DNA of 64,000 nt from Methylobacterium isbiliense (GCF_022179325.1 NZ_BPQQ01000016.1:1-64000), one strand, 5' to 3'; positions 10,813 through 19,895 are shown, numbered from the stretch's first letter. The notes: generated by a model not told the origin, from the letters alone. Translations and numbers: made by a program.

Positions 10813-11258
10813 GCGTTTCGGACCCGGTGCAAGCGGAATTCTTGCCTGCTCGCGGACCTCGCATGGCGGGACGCGCCGAAGGAGTAGCCACCGCGGCGGC
10901 GATCGACGGTCTTCGCGACGATGGCTTCCGGCACGAGGGACCCGCCCCGGCCCACCTGATCATCGAGATTCTCGAACGGCACGGCGAACGGTTAGGCGCA
11001 CATCATGGCGGCGATGCCGTCAATATCGGGCGGCGGGACCGTCGTCAGGCCGATCCGCCGCAGGTCATGCGTCAAGGAGATGTTGCAGGCTTCAAGAACA
11101 TCTCCGCTCCTCCGACGTGGCCGGCGAGCCGCCCGCATCGACATCGGCCGCGAGGCGGAGATCGTTCGTCGGACACACCCTGTTGTCCAGGCCGGCGGAG
11201 GGCGGAAGTGGCGGTTCGCAGGACCGCCGCATCCGCGGGCCGCGTCCGGAACTCTGGG
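10813..11258. other. 446-bp gap with one hairpin, probable modC terminator
   Basis: No convincing gene is seen here. The only clear structure is a perfect 9-bp inverted repeat (GGAGATGTT at 11076-11084, its complement at 11097-11105) with a 12-nt loop. It lies about 150 bp past the modC stop, so it may end the modABC transcript. The rest, upstream of the SahR-like gene, should hold that gene's promoter. Confidence 0.4.
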
Positions 11259-12368
11259 TCAGAGGCGGCCGAGATCGGACGGAATGCGCGCGTCGAGGAG
11301 CGCGACGCTCTTCACCGCGGCGAAGACCCGGAGCCCCGGCGCCAGACCCATCTCGGTGAGCGAGCGGCGCGTCAGCCGCACGATCAGCGAGGCCCCGCCG
11401 CAATCGAGCCGCACCGCGACCGCCGGATCCGAGAGGTCCACCGGACCGATCTCCGCCACAAGGCCGTCCAGCACGTTGAGCGCGCTCGTGCCATCCGGCC
11501 GGCGCAGGCTCAGCGTCACGTCGCGCGCCGCGACCAGCACCCGCACGCCCGCCCCGACCGGCCGGGGCAGCAGCGGCACGTAGAGGGGGCCGGCTTCCGT
11601 GGCGAGCCGCGTCAGCGCGAAGGCCGGATCATGCGCCTCCACGCGCGCCGCCAGCACGGCGCCGGCCTCGCGCTCGCTGCGCAGCGGCACGACGTCGAGG
11701 CGCGCCGTCACCTCGGCGACCGGGCCGGCGGCCACGACCTGTCCGGCCTCCAGCACCACGATCCGGTCGGCGAGCCGCCCCACCTCGGCGAGCGCGTGCG
11801 ACACGTAGACGATCGGCACCCGCGCCGCGTCGCGCAGGCGCTCCAGGAAGGGCAGGATCTCGGCCTTGCGGGCCTCGTCGAGGGCGGCCAGGGGCTCGTC
11901 CATCAGGAGGAGCCGCGGGCGCGCGAGCAGCGCCCGGCCGATCGCCACCCGCTGCCGCTCGCCGCCCGACAGCCCGTTCGGGCGCCGGCCGAGCAGAGGC
12001 TCGATCCCGAGAAGCCCCACCACGTCGTCGAAGCCGATCCCGTCCTTGGCCCGCACCAGACGGCGGCCGAACAGGAGGTTGCTGCGCACGCTGAGATGCG
12101 GAAACAGCCGGCTCTCCTGGAAGACGTAGCCGACCCGCCTGCGGTGCGGGGGCACGAAGCGGCCGGTCGCCGTATCCACCAGCACCTCGCCCGCGAGTTC
12201 GACGCGGCCGGCTTGCGGACGCACGAGGCCGCCGATGATGTTGACGAGCGTGGTCTTGCCCGAGCCCGACGGCCCGAACAGGGCGGTCACGCCCCCCGGC
12301 GCCTCGAAGGCGGCCACGAGCCGGAACGTGCCCTGCCGGTGCTCCACCGCGACCGTGAGCGCGCTCAT
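11259..12368 (-). CDS. modC: Molybdate ABC transporter ATP-binding protein
   Basis: The protein has 369 residues. Walker A is GPSGSGKTT, the signature is LSGGERQRVAIGRALL and Walker B is LLLMDEPLAALD. The C-terminal ~100 residues form a TOBE/Mop domain (NVLDGLVAEIGPV; SLIVRLTRRSL) as in ModC, which binds molybdate for feedback. The ATG overlaps the modB stop by 4 bp (ATGA), showing translational coupling. It works in the cytoplasm with ModB and ModA to import molybdate for Mo-cofactor enzymes such as formate dehydrogenases. The frame stays open upstream past 13 kb, but that is antisense-like read-through over modB. Confidence 0.95.
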   Translation of the reverse strand: MSALTVAVEHRQGTFRLVAAFEAPGGVTALFGPSGSGKTTLVNIIGGLVRPQAGRVELAGEVLVDTATGRFVPPHRRRVGYVFQESRLFPHLSVRSNLLFGRRLVRAKDGIGFDDVVGLLGIEPLLGRRPNGLSGGERQRVAIGRALLARPRLLLMDEPLAALDEARKAEILPFLERLRDAARVPIVYVSHALAEVGRLADRIVVLEAGQVVAAGPVAEVTARLDVVPLRSEREAGAVLAARVEAHDPAFALTRLATEAGPLYVPLLPRPVGAGVRVLVAARDVTLSLRRPDGTSALNVLDGLVAEIGPVDLSDPAVAVRLDCGGASLIVRLTRRSLTEMGLAPGLRVFAAVKSVALLDARIPSDLGRL

Positions 12369-13057
12369 GCGGCGAGCCGGCGGGCCACCCCGCGGGCCAG
12401 GACCTCGGACAGGACGAGCGCCGCCATCGAGACCGCGATCGAGATCAGCGTCAGCCGCAGCGCCCCGGCCTCGCCGCCCGGCACCTGGGTCAGGGTGTAG
12501 ATGGCGGAGGGCAGGGTCTGGGTCTCGCCGGGGATGTTCGACACGAAGGTGATGGTCGCGCCGAACTCCCCCATCGCCTTGGCGAAGCACAGCACCGTGC
12601 CGGCGAGGATGCCGGGCAGGATCAGCGGCAGCGTCACGAGGCCGAACACCTGCAGGCGGTTGGCCCCGAGCGTCGCCGCCGCCTGTTCCAGCCTCCCGTC
12701 CACGGCCTCGATCGACAGCCGCATCGCCCGCACCAGCAGGGGAAACCCCATCACCGCGCAGGCGAGCGCCGCGCCGGTCCAGCGGAAGGCGAAGACGATG
12801 CCGAACTCGGCCAGCAGCGCGCCCACCGGCCCCCGCCGGCCGAAGGCGAGCAGCAGCAGGTAGCCGGTGACCACCGGCGGGAGCACCAGCGGCAGGTGGA
12901 CCAGCATGTCGAGGACGGTCTTGCCCCAGAACCGGCCGCGCGCCAGCAGATAGGCGATCCCGAGGCCCGGCAGCAGGCTCGCCAGCGTGCCGGTGGTGGC
13001 GACGAGCAGGCTGAGGCGCAGCGCCGTCCATTCCTGCGGGGTCAGCCAGTCACTCAC
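12365..13057 (-). CDS. modB: Molybdate ABC transporter permease
   Basis: The protein has 230 residues, the size of ModB, with five or six hydrophobic segments. The permease EAA loop is visible as EQAAATLGANRLQVFGLVTL. It starts with GTG at 13057, inside the end of modA (8-bp overlap), and ends over the modC start. It forms the inner-membrane channel of the modABC importer. The N-terminal LTPQEWTALRLSLLVA stretch is typical of the family. Confidence 0.95.
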   Translation of the reverse strand: MSDWLTPQEWTALRLSLLVATTGTLASLLPGLGIAYLLARGRFWGKTVLDMLVHLPLVLPPVVTGYLLLLAFGRRGPVGALLAEFGIVFAFRWTGAALACAVMGFPLLVRAMRLSIEAVDGRLEQAAATLGANRLQVFGLVTLPLILPGILAGTVLCFAKAMGEFGATITFVSNIPGETQTLPSAIYTLTQVPGGEAGALRLTLISIAVSMAALVLSEVLARGVARRLAA

Positions 13058-13850
13058 GGCCCGCGGTGGTCGCGCGGTTGAGCACCGTGAAGCCCTGCCG
13101 CTCGAAGGCGGCCTTCGCCACGGGGCCGCGCAGATAGGCCAGGAAGGCCGCCGCGTCGGGGTTGGTCGATTCCCGGGTGATCGCCACCGGGTAGACGATC
13201 GGCGGGTGGCTGTCCGGCGGGAAGGCGGCGACGATGGTCACGTTCGGGTCGGCGGCCGCATCGGTGGCGTAGACGATGCCGAGCGGCGCCTCGCCGCGCG
13301 AGACCAGCAGCAGCGCCGCCCGCACGCTCTCGGCCTGGGCGATCCGGTCCTTCACCCCGGCCCAGGCCCCGAGTTTTTCCAGCGCGGCCTTGCCGTACTT
13401 GCCGGCCGGCACCGCCTCGACGTTGCCCATCGCGAGCCGGCCGGAGCCGAGCGCCGTGCCGAGGTCGGGCCCCAGGGTGACGCGGGTGGCCGATCCCTTG
13501 GGGGCGATCAGCACGATGCTGTTGGCCAGCAGGCTCACCCGCGTGTCCGGGCGGATGAGATCCTTCCGGGCGAGGTACTCCATCCAGTCGAGATCGGCCG
13601 AGAAGAACAGGTCGGCCGGCGCGCCCTGCTCGATCTGCTTGGCCAGCGTGTTCGAGGCCGCGTAGGAGATCCGCGGCGCGGGCTTGCCGGCTTCCTGACC
13701 CTCTTGGGCGTAGCGGCCGGCGATGTCGTCCAGCGCGTTCTTCAGGCTCGCGGCCGCGAACACCGTCGGCGGCGCGGCGGCGCGGACCGGGTCGGCCCCG
13801 ATGAAGGCCGCGAGCGCGATCAGGAAGCCGGTGCGCGTGAGCGTGGTCAT
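13050..13850 (-). CDS. modA: Molybdate-binding periplasmic protein
   Basis: The protein has 266 residues with a signal peptide ending near PVRAAA. The ModA ligand motif FAAASLKNALDDI follows directly, and YAASNTLAKQIEQGAPADLF is the conserved ModA stretch. It binds molybdate (or tungstate) in the periplasm and hands it to ModB. It is the first gene of the modABC operon and GAGGTGAC lies just before the ATG. No ModE-type operator or Mo-cofactor riboswitch was recognised in the ~200 bp upstream. Confidence 0.95.
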   Translation of the reverse strand: MTTLTRTGFLIALAAFIGADPVRAAAPPTVFAAASLKNALDDIAGRYAQEGQEAGKPAPRISYAASNTLAKQIEQGAPADLFFSADLDWMEYLARKDLIRPDTRVSLLANSIVLIAPKGSATRVTLGPDLGTALGSGRLAMGNVEAVPAGKYGKAALEKLGAWAGVKDRIAQAESVRAALLLVSRGEAPLGIVYATDAAADPNVTIVAAFPPDSHPPIVYPVAITRESTNPDAAAFLAYLRGPVAKAAFERQGFTVLNRATTAGRE

Positions 13851-14066
13851 GTCACCTCGATCCTCAGCTGCCTCGGACGGCGGGACGGGCAGGAGGGGCC
13901 GTGCGTTGCGGAACGGCGGGGATCCCGCGCCCGGAGACGGCCCGTCCGCCGGGTTTGGCAGCGGCCGGGCCGAGGGGCAAGCCTGCAGGCGACCCTGAGC
14001 CGGGGGAGCTGCGTCCGGGCTCAGTCGCCGAGGATGAGGAAGGGACCGCCCCGCCCGGCGGTCGCG

Positions 14067-14846
14067 CTACCGCGTGATCTGGTGGGGGGAGATGGGATCG
14101 CTGCTCGGGAAGGTCTCTTCGAGAGCCTCGTCGAGAAGCCGGTCCTGGCGGCGCCGGAGGTCCTCTCCGGGCACCCGGTTGCCGGGCGCCGAGGCCGCCG
14201 CGAGGTCGGCCCGCGGCTTGCCCCTGCCGATGCCCTCCGGCCTGTCGCTGCGCCCGCGCGGCGAGCCCCCGCCCGCCCCGCCGCGCAGCAGCCCGGAGCG
14301 CCAGACGATCGCCGCCACGGCCGCCGCCGCGAGCCCCACCGCCACGGCCCCGAACACGCCGCCCGACGCGGCCGGCCAGGACGGTGCGTGCGAGCCCGCC
14401 TGCAGGGCACGCATCTTCGTCCGCACGAACGTCCGGGTGGCCGCCTGCACCTCGTCCGGCGACAGGACTTGGCGCGCCAGCGGAAACAGCTCGTTGCCGT
14501 GCCGATGGAGGTGCTGGTCGAGCAGATAGGTCACGTCCTCGAAGGTGTTGAGCCAGCCTTCGCTGCTTCTGCCGCGCCACGCCGCCAGTTCATCGAGCTG
14601 CTGCGCGATCTGTCGATGCTCGCGGTGCAGCGTATCCAGCAGGGCCTGCCCCTGAGCGTGGGCGCCGAGCGGCTCCGACAGGCTCGCCTCGACGGCCGCC
14701 GCATGCGCGTGCAGCTCGTCGATGAGGTCGGCCAGCAGGCGTTCGCGGCTTCGGATCACGCCCGGCCCGTTCAGCGCGTAGGGGATTTCGCGAACGAGGG
14801 CGGTGATGTTGGCGTGGTCGCGCGTCGTGAGCTGCCAGATGTCCAT
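14067..14846 (-). CDS. Hemerythrin-like (HHE) membrane protein with TFPSSDP tail
   Basis: The protein has about 259 residues. The N-terminal ~150 form a four-helix HHE cation-binding domain with candidate iron ligands His11 (DHANI), His46/His48 (ELHAHA), Glu53, His74/77 (HREH), and a His/Glu cluster at 112-119 (HLHRHGNE). A single membrane helix follows (~160-183). A Gly/Arg-rich linker ends in LLDEALEETFPSSDPIS, a short motif found in many small alphaproteobacterial stress proteins. Oxygen, NO or iron sensing or storage is the family role. The start at 14846 gives GAGGAGC good spacing; an ATG six bases upstream is also possible. Confidence 0.8.
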   Translation of the reverse strand: MDIWQLTTRDHANITALVREIPYALNGPGVIRSRERLLADLIDELHAHAAAVEASLSEPLGAHAQGQALLDTLHREHRQIAQQLDELAAWRGRSSEGWLNTFEDVTYLLDQHLHRHGNELFPLARQVLSPDEVQAATRTFVRTKMRALQAGSHAPSWPAASGGVFGAVAVGLAAAAVAAIVWRSGLLRGGAGGGSPRGRSDRPEGIGRGKPRADLAAASAPGNRVPGEDLRRRQDRLLDEALEETFPSSDPISPHQITR

Positions 14847-15205
14847 ACGCATGCTCCTCAGGTGGCGCCTTCCAAACTCACGCCGAATTGAAGGTGTTCC
14901 GCGCAGGACGGCTTGGCGGTCCCCGGCGAGTCATCGGGATCGGGCGGCTCGCCCGCCGCGAAACGGTCCGGCCTCCGCGACGCTCACCCGGCTTCCCCCG
15001 GTCTCATTGCGCTTCGGCCCGGCTGCCATGCTTGGAAGGCCGGGGGGCGGAGAAGGGGGCCTCCGCACGCAGCCAGTCGGCGGCCGTCTCCTATCCCGCC
15101 GACCCCATCGCGGAAGTCGGAGCGCTCTACGATCCCGGGGCCATGATCGCGATCGAAGCCGCCGCGGCCGTCGGCGCCCGAGGCGCCTGAGGGCATCCGG
15201 GCGGC
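14847..15205. other. 359-bp gap, no gene seen
   Basis: This lies upstream of the hemerythrin gene and downstream of the receiver-only gene, so it should hold the hemerythrin promoter. Short open frames exist on both strands but are Arg/Pro-rich with no ribosome sites, so none is called. No repeat or strong hairpin was seen. Confidence 0.4.
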
Positions 15206-15586
15206 TCACGACAGAGGACCGCCCTCCAGCACGGACTGGAGCGACCGGACCATGACGTCGCCCCCGAAGGGCTTTTCGAGGACGGCGCAGGCGCCGCTCG
15301 CGAGGGCGCGCTGGCGCATGGCCTCACTGGGAAAGGCGGTGACGACGATGACCGGGAGCGTGCTGCCTTCGGCCCGCAGGCGCTCCTGCAGCTCGACGCC
15401 CGTCATGCCGGGCATCTGCACGTCGGTGATGAGGCAATCCGGGCAGGCGCCCTGGCCATCCTGCAGGAAATCCAGCGCGGAGGCGTAGGTCCGCGCCGCA
15501 TAGCCCAGCGAGCGCACCAGGCTCGCGGTGGCGGTGCGGACGGCCTCGTCGTCGTCCACGATAGCGATGGTCGGGGTGTCGGACAT
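15206..15586 (-). CDS. Receiver-only response regulator
   Basis: The protein has 126 residues and consists of one CheY-like receiver: acidic pocket DDDE (11-14), phospho-acceptor Asp55 (LITDVQMPGMTG), switch Thr (VVTAFPSE) and conserved Lys in EKPFGG. There is no output domain. FixJ-type receivers are the closest match. It is the last gene of a kinase-kinase-regulator-receiver cluster, 90 bp after the FixJ-type gene. A role as phosphate sink or as the missing receiver for one of the two kinases is inferred. The start was chosen at MSDTPT; a longer frame to 15655 adds residues without a domain. Confidence 0.85.
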   Translation of the reverse strand: MSDTPTIAIVDDDEAVRTATASLVRSLGYAARTYASALDFLQDGQGACPDCLITDVQMPGMTGVELQERLRAEGSTLPVIVVTAFPSEAMRQRALASGACAVLEKPFGGDVMVRSLQSVLEGGPLS

Positions 15587-15676
15587 CGTGTGCCTTGCGC
15601 CGCTCGCGGCCAGCTGACCGAGCGTGAGGAAGCCGGACTCCGATATGCACCCCATGACGATCCGGCGGAATCATAC

Positions 15677-16312
15677 TCAGGTTTGCTTGATCGACAGCGC
15701 TTCCGCCATCCGGACGAGATCAGCCAGCGATCGTGCGCCCATCTTCCGCATGACATGGCCGCGGTGGATCTTGACCGTGATCTCGCTCAGATCGAGGAGG
15801 CCGGCGATCTGCTTGTTCATCAATCCCGCCGTGACGTGCGCAAGGACTTGCCGTTCGCGGGCCGTGAGGGTGTCGTAGGCCGTCCGCAGCGCCTGCAGGC
15901 CCGAGTCGCGGCTGCGGCGCTCGGCGTCGCGGGCGAGCGCGGCCGTGACGGCGTCGAGCATGTCCTGGTCCCGGAAGGGCTTGGCCAGGAAATCGATGGC
16001 ACCGGCCTTCATCGCCCGCACCGACATCGGGATGTCCCCGTGGCCGGTCATCAGGATGATGGGGAGGTGGATGCCCAGATCGGCGAGCTGCGCCTGGAAG
16101 TCGAGCCCGCTGAGGCCCGGCATCCGCACGTCCACGACGAGGCAGCCGGGTCCGTCCGGCCGCCTCGCGTTCAGGAACTCCGCCGCGGAGGCGTAGGTGG
16201 CGGTGGCGAGGTCGACGGAGCGAAACAGCCCGGCCAGCGCCTCGCGCAGATCCGCGTCGTCGTCCACGACGAAGACCGTGGCGGCGGGGGCGGCAGCGGC
16301 GGCGCGGGTCAC
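15677..16312 (-). CDS. FixJ-family response regulator (receiver + LuxR-type HTH)
   Basis: The protein has 211 residues. The receiver spans ~10-125, with DDD at 17-19, Asp61 (VVDVRMPGLSG), MTGHGDIPMSVRAMKAGA and KPF. The C-terminal LuxR helix-turn-helix is LTARERQVLAHVTAGLMNKQ with LSEITVKIHRGHVMRKMG. It is a DNA-binding transcription factor activated by phosphorylation. It starts 12 bp after the stop of the PAS kinase gene, making them a clear FixL/FixJ-like pair. The target genes are unknown. Confidence 0.92.
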   Translation of the reverse strand: MTRAAAAAPAATVFVVDDDADLREALAGLFRSVDLATATYASAAEFLNARRPDGPGCLVVDVRMPGLSGLDFQAQLADLGIHLPIILMTGHGDIPMSVRAMKAGAIDFLAKPFRDQDMLDAVTAALARDAERRSRDSGLQALRTAYDTLTARERQVLAHVTAGLMNKQIAGLLDLSEITVKIHRGHVMRKMGARSLADLVRMAEALSIKQT

Positions 16313-16323
16313 GGGGCACCCTC

Positions 16324-18198
16324 CTAGTCCACCGGCAGGAGGACGTGGAACACGGCGCCCGGCCCCGCATCGGAGACCCAGAGCCGCCCGCCATGAGCCT
16401 CGACGGTCGAGCGGCAGATCGCCAGCCCCATGCCCATGCCGTTGCTCTTCGTGGTGTAGAAGGGCTGGAACACCCGCTCCAGCGCCTCCGGCCGGATGCC
16501 CTCGCCCGTATCGGCCACGTCCACCCGCACCGGCCCGTCCTCCTGCCGCGATGTCCGCACGGTGAGCACCCGCGGCCGGTCGCGGATCGCCGCCATCGCC
16601 TGGATGCCGTTGACCATCAGGTTGACCACCACCTGCTGCAGTTGCAATCGGTCGCCGCGCACGCGCGGCAGGCCGGGCTCGTTCTCCTGCCGCAGGATCA
16701 CGGCATGGCGCGCCAGCTCCCGTTCGAGGAGCTGAGCCGCCTCGCCGATCATCTCGGCGAGGTCGAGCGACTCGTGGCGCGGGGGCGACTTGGCGAGGAA
16801 GCCGCGGATGCGCGCCACGATCTCGCCGGCCCGGCGGCCGTTGGTCACCACACGGCCGAGCGCGTCGGTGGCCTCGCCGAGGTCCGGCGCCGGCCGCCGC
16901 AGCCAGCGCAGGGCGGCCTCGCCGTTGGTGACCACGGCCGCGAGGGGCTGGTTGATCTCGTGCGCCATGGTGGCGGTGAGTTCGCCCATGGTCGAGACCC
17001 GGGCGGCGTGGGCGAGATCCGCCTGCACCGTCAGCAGCGCCTCCGCGGCCTCCTTGCGCTCCGTGATGTCGAGGGCATGGACGAGCACGCAGCCGAGATC
17101 GGCCGGATCGGCCGGGAAGCTCACCCCGAACAGGACCGGCACGCTGCCGCCGTCATGGGTACGCACCTGCGTCTCGCCCTCGAAGAACCGCTCCCCGTTC
17201 GCCAGCGCCGCGAGCGACAGCGGGAAGGTCGGGTCCGCCTCGGGCAGGAGATCGTCCAGGGGGCCGAGCAGGGATTCGCGGTCGGGTGCCCGCAGCATCC
17301 GCACCGTGACGCTGTTCACGTCGACGATCACGACGTTGCGGCGCGCCCGCGCCAGGAAATCCGGATGGGCCGCGGCGTAGGCCGCCACGTCCCGCACGCC
17401 CTCGGCCCGGAGCCGATCGAGGTCGGCCTTCACCGCCGACCAGTCCTGCTGGAGGATCGACACCCGCGTGTTGTCGAAGATCGTGCGGTAGCGCCGCTCG
17501 CTCGCGACAAGCTGCGCGTAGGTGCGCTTGCGCTCGGTGACGTCGGTATTGGTCTCCAGCACCGCGAGCGGTGCGCCGGCGGCGTCGCGCTGCAGCGCCC
17601 AGCGGCTCTCGACCACGACGGCGCGGCCCGAGCGCACCCGCTGCACGAGTTCACCCTCCCAGCGGCCGGTGCGGTGGAGTTCGGTGAGGATCACCGCGCG
17701 GTCGGTCGGAAACACCGTCTGCAGCACCTCGTGCGCGACGCGGCCGATCACCTCGGCGGCGCTCAGGCCATAGAATTCCTCGGCGGCGCGGTTCCAGAAG
17801 GTGATCACGTCGTGCCGGTCGCGCACGAACACGGCGTCGTGGGTGAGATCGAGCAGACGGGCCTGCTCGGCCAGCACCGCGGCATCGGCCTTGTGGCGCA
17901 GGGCCAGCGCGGTGGTGATGCCGATGGCCGCGAGGCTCACGAGGCAGCGCAGCAGCGGCGAGCCGAACGCCTCCGGATCGTGCGAGATCAGATAGGCGGC
18001 GATCGTCAAGCCAAGGCAGGCGCCCGAGGCGAGGATCACGCCGCCGCGGCTGAAGGCCCGGGCCGCGATCAGCACCACGACGACGTAGAGGACGGCCACC
18101 GCGCCTTCGAGGGGCGTGGCCACGTCGATCAGGAACACCGCGAGCGCGATCGCGACGGCCGCGATCCGCGACGGGGCGGCATCCGGCGTCTCAGCCAT
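16324..18198 (-). CDS. Membrane PAS-sensor histidine kinase (FixL-type)
   Basis: The protein has 624 residues. The N-terminal ~100 hold three or four membrane helices (AIALAVFLIDVATPLEGAV; LGLTIAAYLISH). Two PAS regions follow: ~110-230 (ARLLDLTHDAVFVRDRHDVI; FWNRAAEEFYGLSAAE) and ~235-385 (TIFDNTRVSILQQ). The phospho-acceptor is His413 in MAHEINQPLAAVVTNGE. The ATPase boxes include NLMVNGIQAM, DTGEGI and GMGMGLAICRS. It likely phosphorylates the FixJ-type regulator encoded 12 bp downstream. No haem-ligand histidine was obvious in the PAS domains, so the signal is unknown. The frame runs open upstream over the next kinase, but the start ATG at 18198 fits the domain layout. Confidence 0.9.
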   Translation of the reverse strand: MAETPDAAPSRIAAVAIALAVFLIDVATPLEGAVAVLYVVVVLIAARAFSRGGVILASGACLGLTIAAYLISHDPEAFGSPLLRCLVSLAAIGITTALALRHKADAAVLAEQARLLDLTHDAVFVRDRHDVITFWNRAAEEFYGLSAAEVIGRVAHEVLQTVFPTDRAVILTELHRTGRWEGELVQRVRSGRAVVVESRWALQRDAAGAPLAVLETNTDVTERKRTYAQLVASERRYRTIFDNTRVSILQQDWSAVKADLDRLRAEGVRDVAAYAAAHPDFLARARRNVVIVDVNSVTVRMLRAPDRESLLGPLDDLLPEADPTFPLSLAALANGERFFEGETQVRTHDGGSVPVLFGVSFPADPADLGCVLVHALDITERKEAAEALLTVQADLAHAARVSTMGELTATMAHEINQPLAAVVTNGEAALRWLRRPAPDLGEATDALGRVVTNGRRAGEIVARIRGFLAKSPPRHESLDLAEMIGEAAQLLERELARHAVILRQENEPGLPRVRGDRLQLQQVVVNLMVNGIQAMAAIRDRPRVLTVRTSRQEDGPVRVDVADTGEGIRPEALERVFQPFYTTKSNGMGMGLAICRSTVEAHGGRLWVSDAGPGAVFHVLLPVD

Positions 18199-18203
18199 AC
18201 GTC

Positions 18204-18986
18204 TCAGCCCTGCGTCTCGGGCCGTGCAGGCCGCGCCGTGTCGCCGGCTGCCGGGCGGCCGGCGGCGCGCGGCACCGTCACGCTGAAGGTCGAGCCGCGG
18301 CACGGCCGGGACTGGACGCCGACCGGATGGCCGAGCGCCTGGGCGGTCTGGCGCACGATGTGGAGCCCCAGCCCCAGCCCCGTGCCGTCGCGCCGCCCGC
18401 CCCGGTCGAAGGCCTCGAAGAGGCTCGCGAGCTTGTCGGGCGCAATGCCCGGCCCGTCGTCGAGGACCACGACCTCGATCTGGTTGCCGCGATACCGGCA
18501 TCCCACCACGACGCGGCCGCCCGGCCGCGCGTACTTGACGCCGTTGCCGACGAGATTGCGCAGGATCGTGGCGAGCATCGTCGCATCCGTGCGCGCGACG
18601 AGGCGCGTCGCCTGGACCCGTAGCTGCACGCCGCATGCCTCGGCGTAGGCCTGCCACTCGGCCTTGACTGCGCCAAGCAGCGGGCCGAGCGGCACGGGTG
18701 CGAGGCGGGGGCGCATGTCGCCGGTCTGCGAGGAGCGGGCGAGATCGTCGAGTTCGCGCCCGAGGCGCTGGAGCGCGTCGCTGGCGAGGCCGAGGCGGGC
18801 GGCCGCGCGGGGAGCGACGCCATCGGACACGGCCCGCTCGATCGCCATCAGGGCCACCTGCAGGGGCTGCTTGAGATCGTGGCCGGCGACCGCCAGCAGG
18901 CGGGCCATGGCCGTGCGGGCGGCCTCGGCGCGCACCAGGGCCTCGCCGACCGCAGGACCTCCCGGAATCGCCACCGTGCTTGGCAT
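18204..18986 (-). CDS. Soluble histidine kinase
   Basis: The protein has 260 residues and no membrane segment. The H-box is LLAVAGHDLKQPLQVALM with His36. The ATPase half has NLVGNGVKYARPGG, LDDGPGIAPD and TGLGLGLHIVRQ. The H-box style (HDLKQPLQ) is that of hybrid kinases, which usually end in a receiver, yet here the protein stops after the kinase. The receiver may be the separate protein at 15206. The start at 18986 follows GAGGAGGGG. It ends 5 bp before the PAS kinase gene, so the two kinases are co-transcribed. Confidence 0.88.
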   Translation of the reverse strand: MPSTVAIPGGPAVGEALVRAEAARTAMARLLAVAGHDLKQPLQVALMAIERAVSDGVAPRAAARLGLASDALQRLGRELDDLARSSQTGDMRPRLAPVPLGPLLGAVKAEWQAYAEACGVQLRVQATRLVARTDATMLATILRNLVGNGVKYARPGGRVVVGCRYRGNQIEVVVLDDGPGIAPDKLASLFEAFDRGGRRDGTGLGLGLHIVRQTAQALGHPVGVQSRPCRGSTFSVTVPRAAGRPAAGDTARPARPETQG

Positions 18987-19239
18987 CCGCCCCTCCTCGT
19001 CCGGTCCTCGCCCGTCGGACACCGTGCGGCTCCCTCGGTTCCGGCCCGGCAAGCTGGACAATGCCGTGCCGCTCTTGGGGAGGGAACTATACGGAGGTTT
19101 TACAGGCTCTGTGCTGATCGAACGGGACTTCCGCGCCGCAAATCCATCTGGCACCGCGGTTCTGGTCGATCATGCCTGAGGTCGATCGCCCGGTCGTCGG
19201 ATCGGCGGGGTGCGCTGCGTCCCCGGAATGCCGCGGGAC

Positions 19240-19746
19240 TCAGGCCGGCGCCATCGAGCGGCGCCAGGCATGCGGGCTCATGCCGGTGAAGCGCCGGAAG
19301 GTGCGGCCGAAATGGCTCTGGTCGGCCATGCCGCATTCCAGCGCGATGGCGGCGAGCGGCGCGGAGGTCTCCCGCATCAGCCGGCGCGCGCGGTCCATCC
19401 GCTTGCGCAGGATGTAGGTGTGCGGCGTCTCGCCGAAACTCGCCTTGAAGGCGCGCCCGAAATAGCCCGCGCTGAGCTTCGCGCAGGCCGCGAGCGCCTC
19501 GACCGGGATGGTGCTCCCGATGTTCTCCTCGATGTGGGCGTCGATCCGCCTGATCTGCCACGGGGCGAGGCGGCCCGGGGCGGCTTCCGGAGCCGCGTCC
19601 AGCATCGCGGCGGCGCGCAGCACCAGGAGGCGGGCCGCGGCGCGGTCGACGTCGAGCGTCTCGCGCGCTTCGCGCAGGAGGGCGGCGATCAGGCCGGCCG
19701 GTGCACCGGCCGGCGACAGGTCTTGGCGGGTCTGCCCGATGGTCAT
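19240..19746 (-). CDS. AraC-family regulator, HTH-only type
   Basis: The protein has 168 residues. It has a short N-terminal helical part and a C-terminal AraC double helix-turn-helix: IDAHIEENIGSTIPVEALA, LSAGYFGRAFKASFGETPH and MADQSHFGRTFRRFTGMSP. No sugar-binding cupin is present. The start at 19746 follows GGAGACGAGG. An ATAC-N4-GTAT palindrome lies about 120 bp upstream (19867-19878). It is transcribed in the same direction as the b561 and catalase genes that lie upstream of it, which makes it their likely regulator. Confidence 0.85.
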   Translation of the reverse strand: MTIGQTRQDLSPAGAPAGLIAALLREARETLDVDRAAARLLVLRAAAMLDAAPEAAPGRLAPWQIRRIDAHIEENIGSTIPVEALAACAKLSAGYFGRAFKASFGETPHTYILRKRMDRARRLMRETSAPLAAIALECGMADQSHFGRTFRRFTGMSPHAWRRSMAPA

Positions 19747-19866
19747 CCTCGTCTCCGGTGCGCCGGCCCACGCGGGCCGCAAGCTCTGCGGCCAGAGTCG
19801 CGCGGACGGGACGCCGGTACCATCGTGCTTAAAGCGGGCCGGACCACACGATCGTCTGTCCGCCCT

Positions 19867-19878
19867 ATACGCACGTAT
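19867..19878. promoter_or_regulatory. ATAC-N4-GTAT palindrome upstream of the AraC gene
   Basis: ATACGCACGTAT lies between cytochrome b561 and the AraC gene. A sister site (ATACCCGCGTAT) lies at 21747-21758 on the other side of the b561-catalase pair. The matching arms suggest one regulator acting on both; the regulator is not known. Confidence 0.3.
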
Positions 19879-19895
19879 CGGCCGGGACCGGCCCG

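Noticed and set aside
10809-12500. Open frame opposite modC starting in the SahR-like promoter
   Set aside because: It begins inside the operator palindrome, lacks a ribosome site and runs over conserved modC.
14888-15190. 100-codon frame before the receiver gene
   Set aside because: No ribosome site, Arg/Ala-rich, opposed by an equally weak frame on the other strand.
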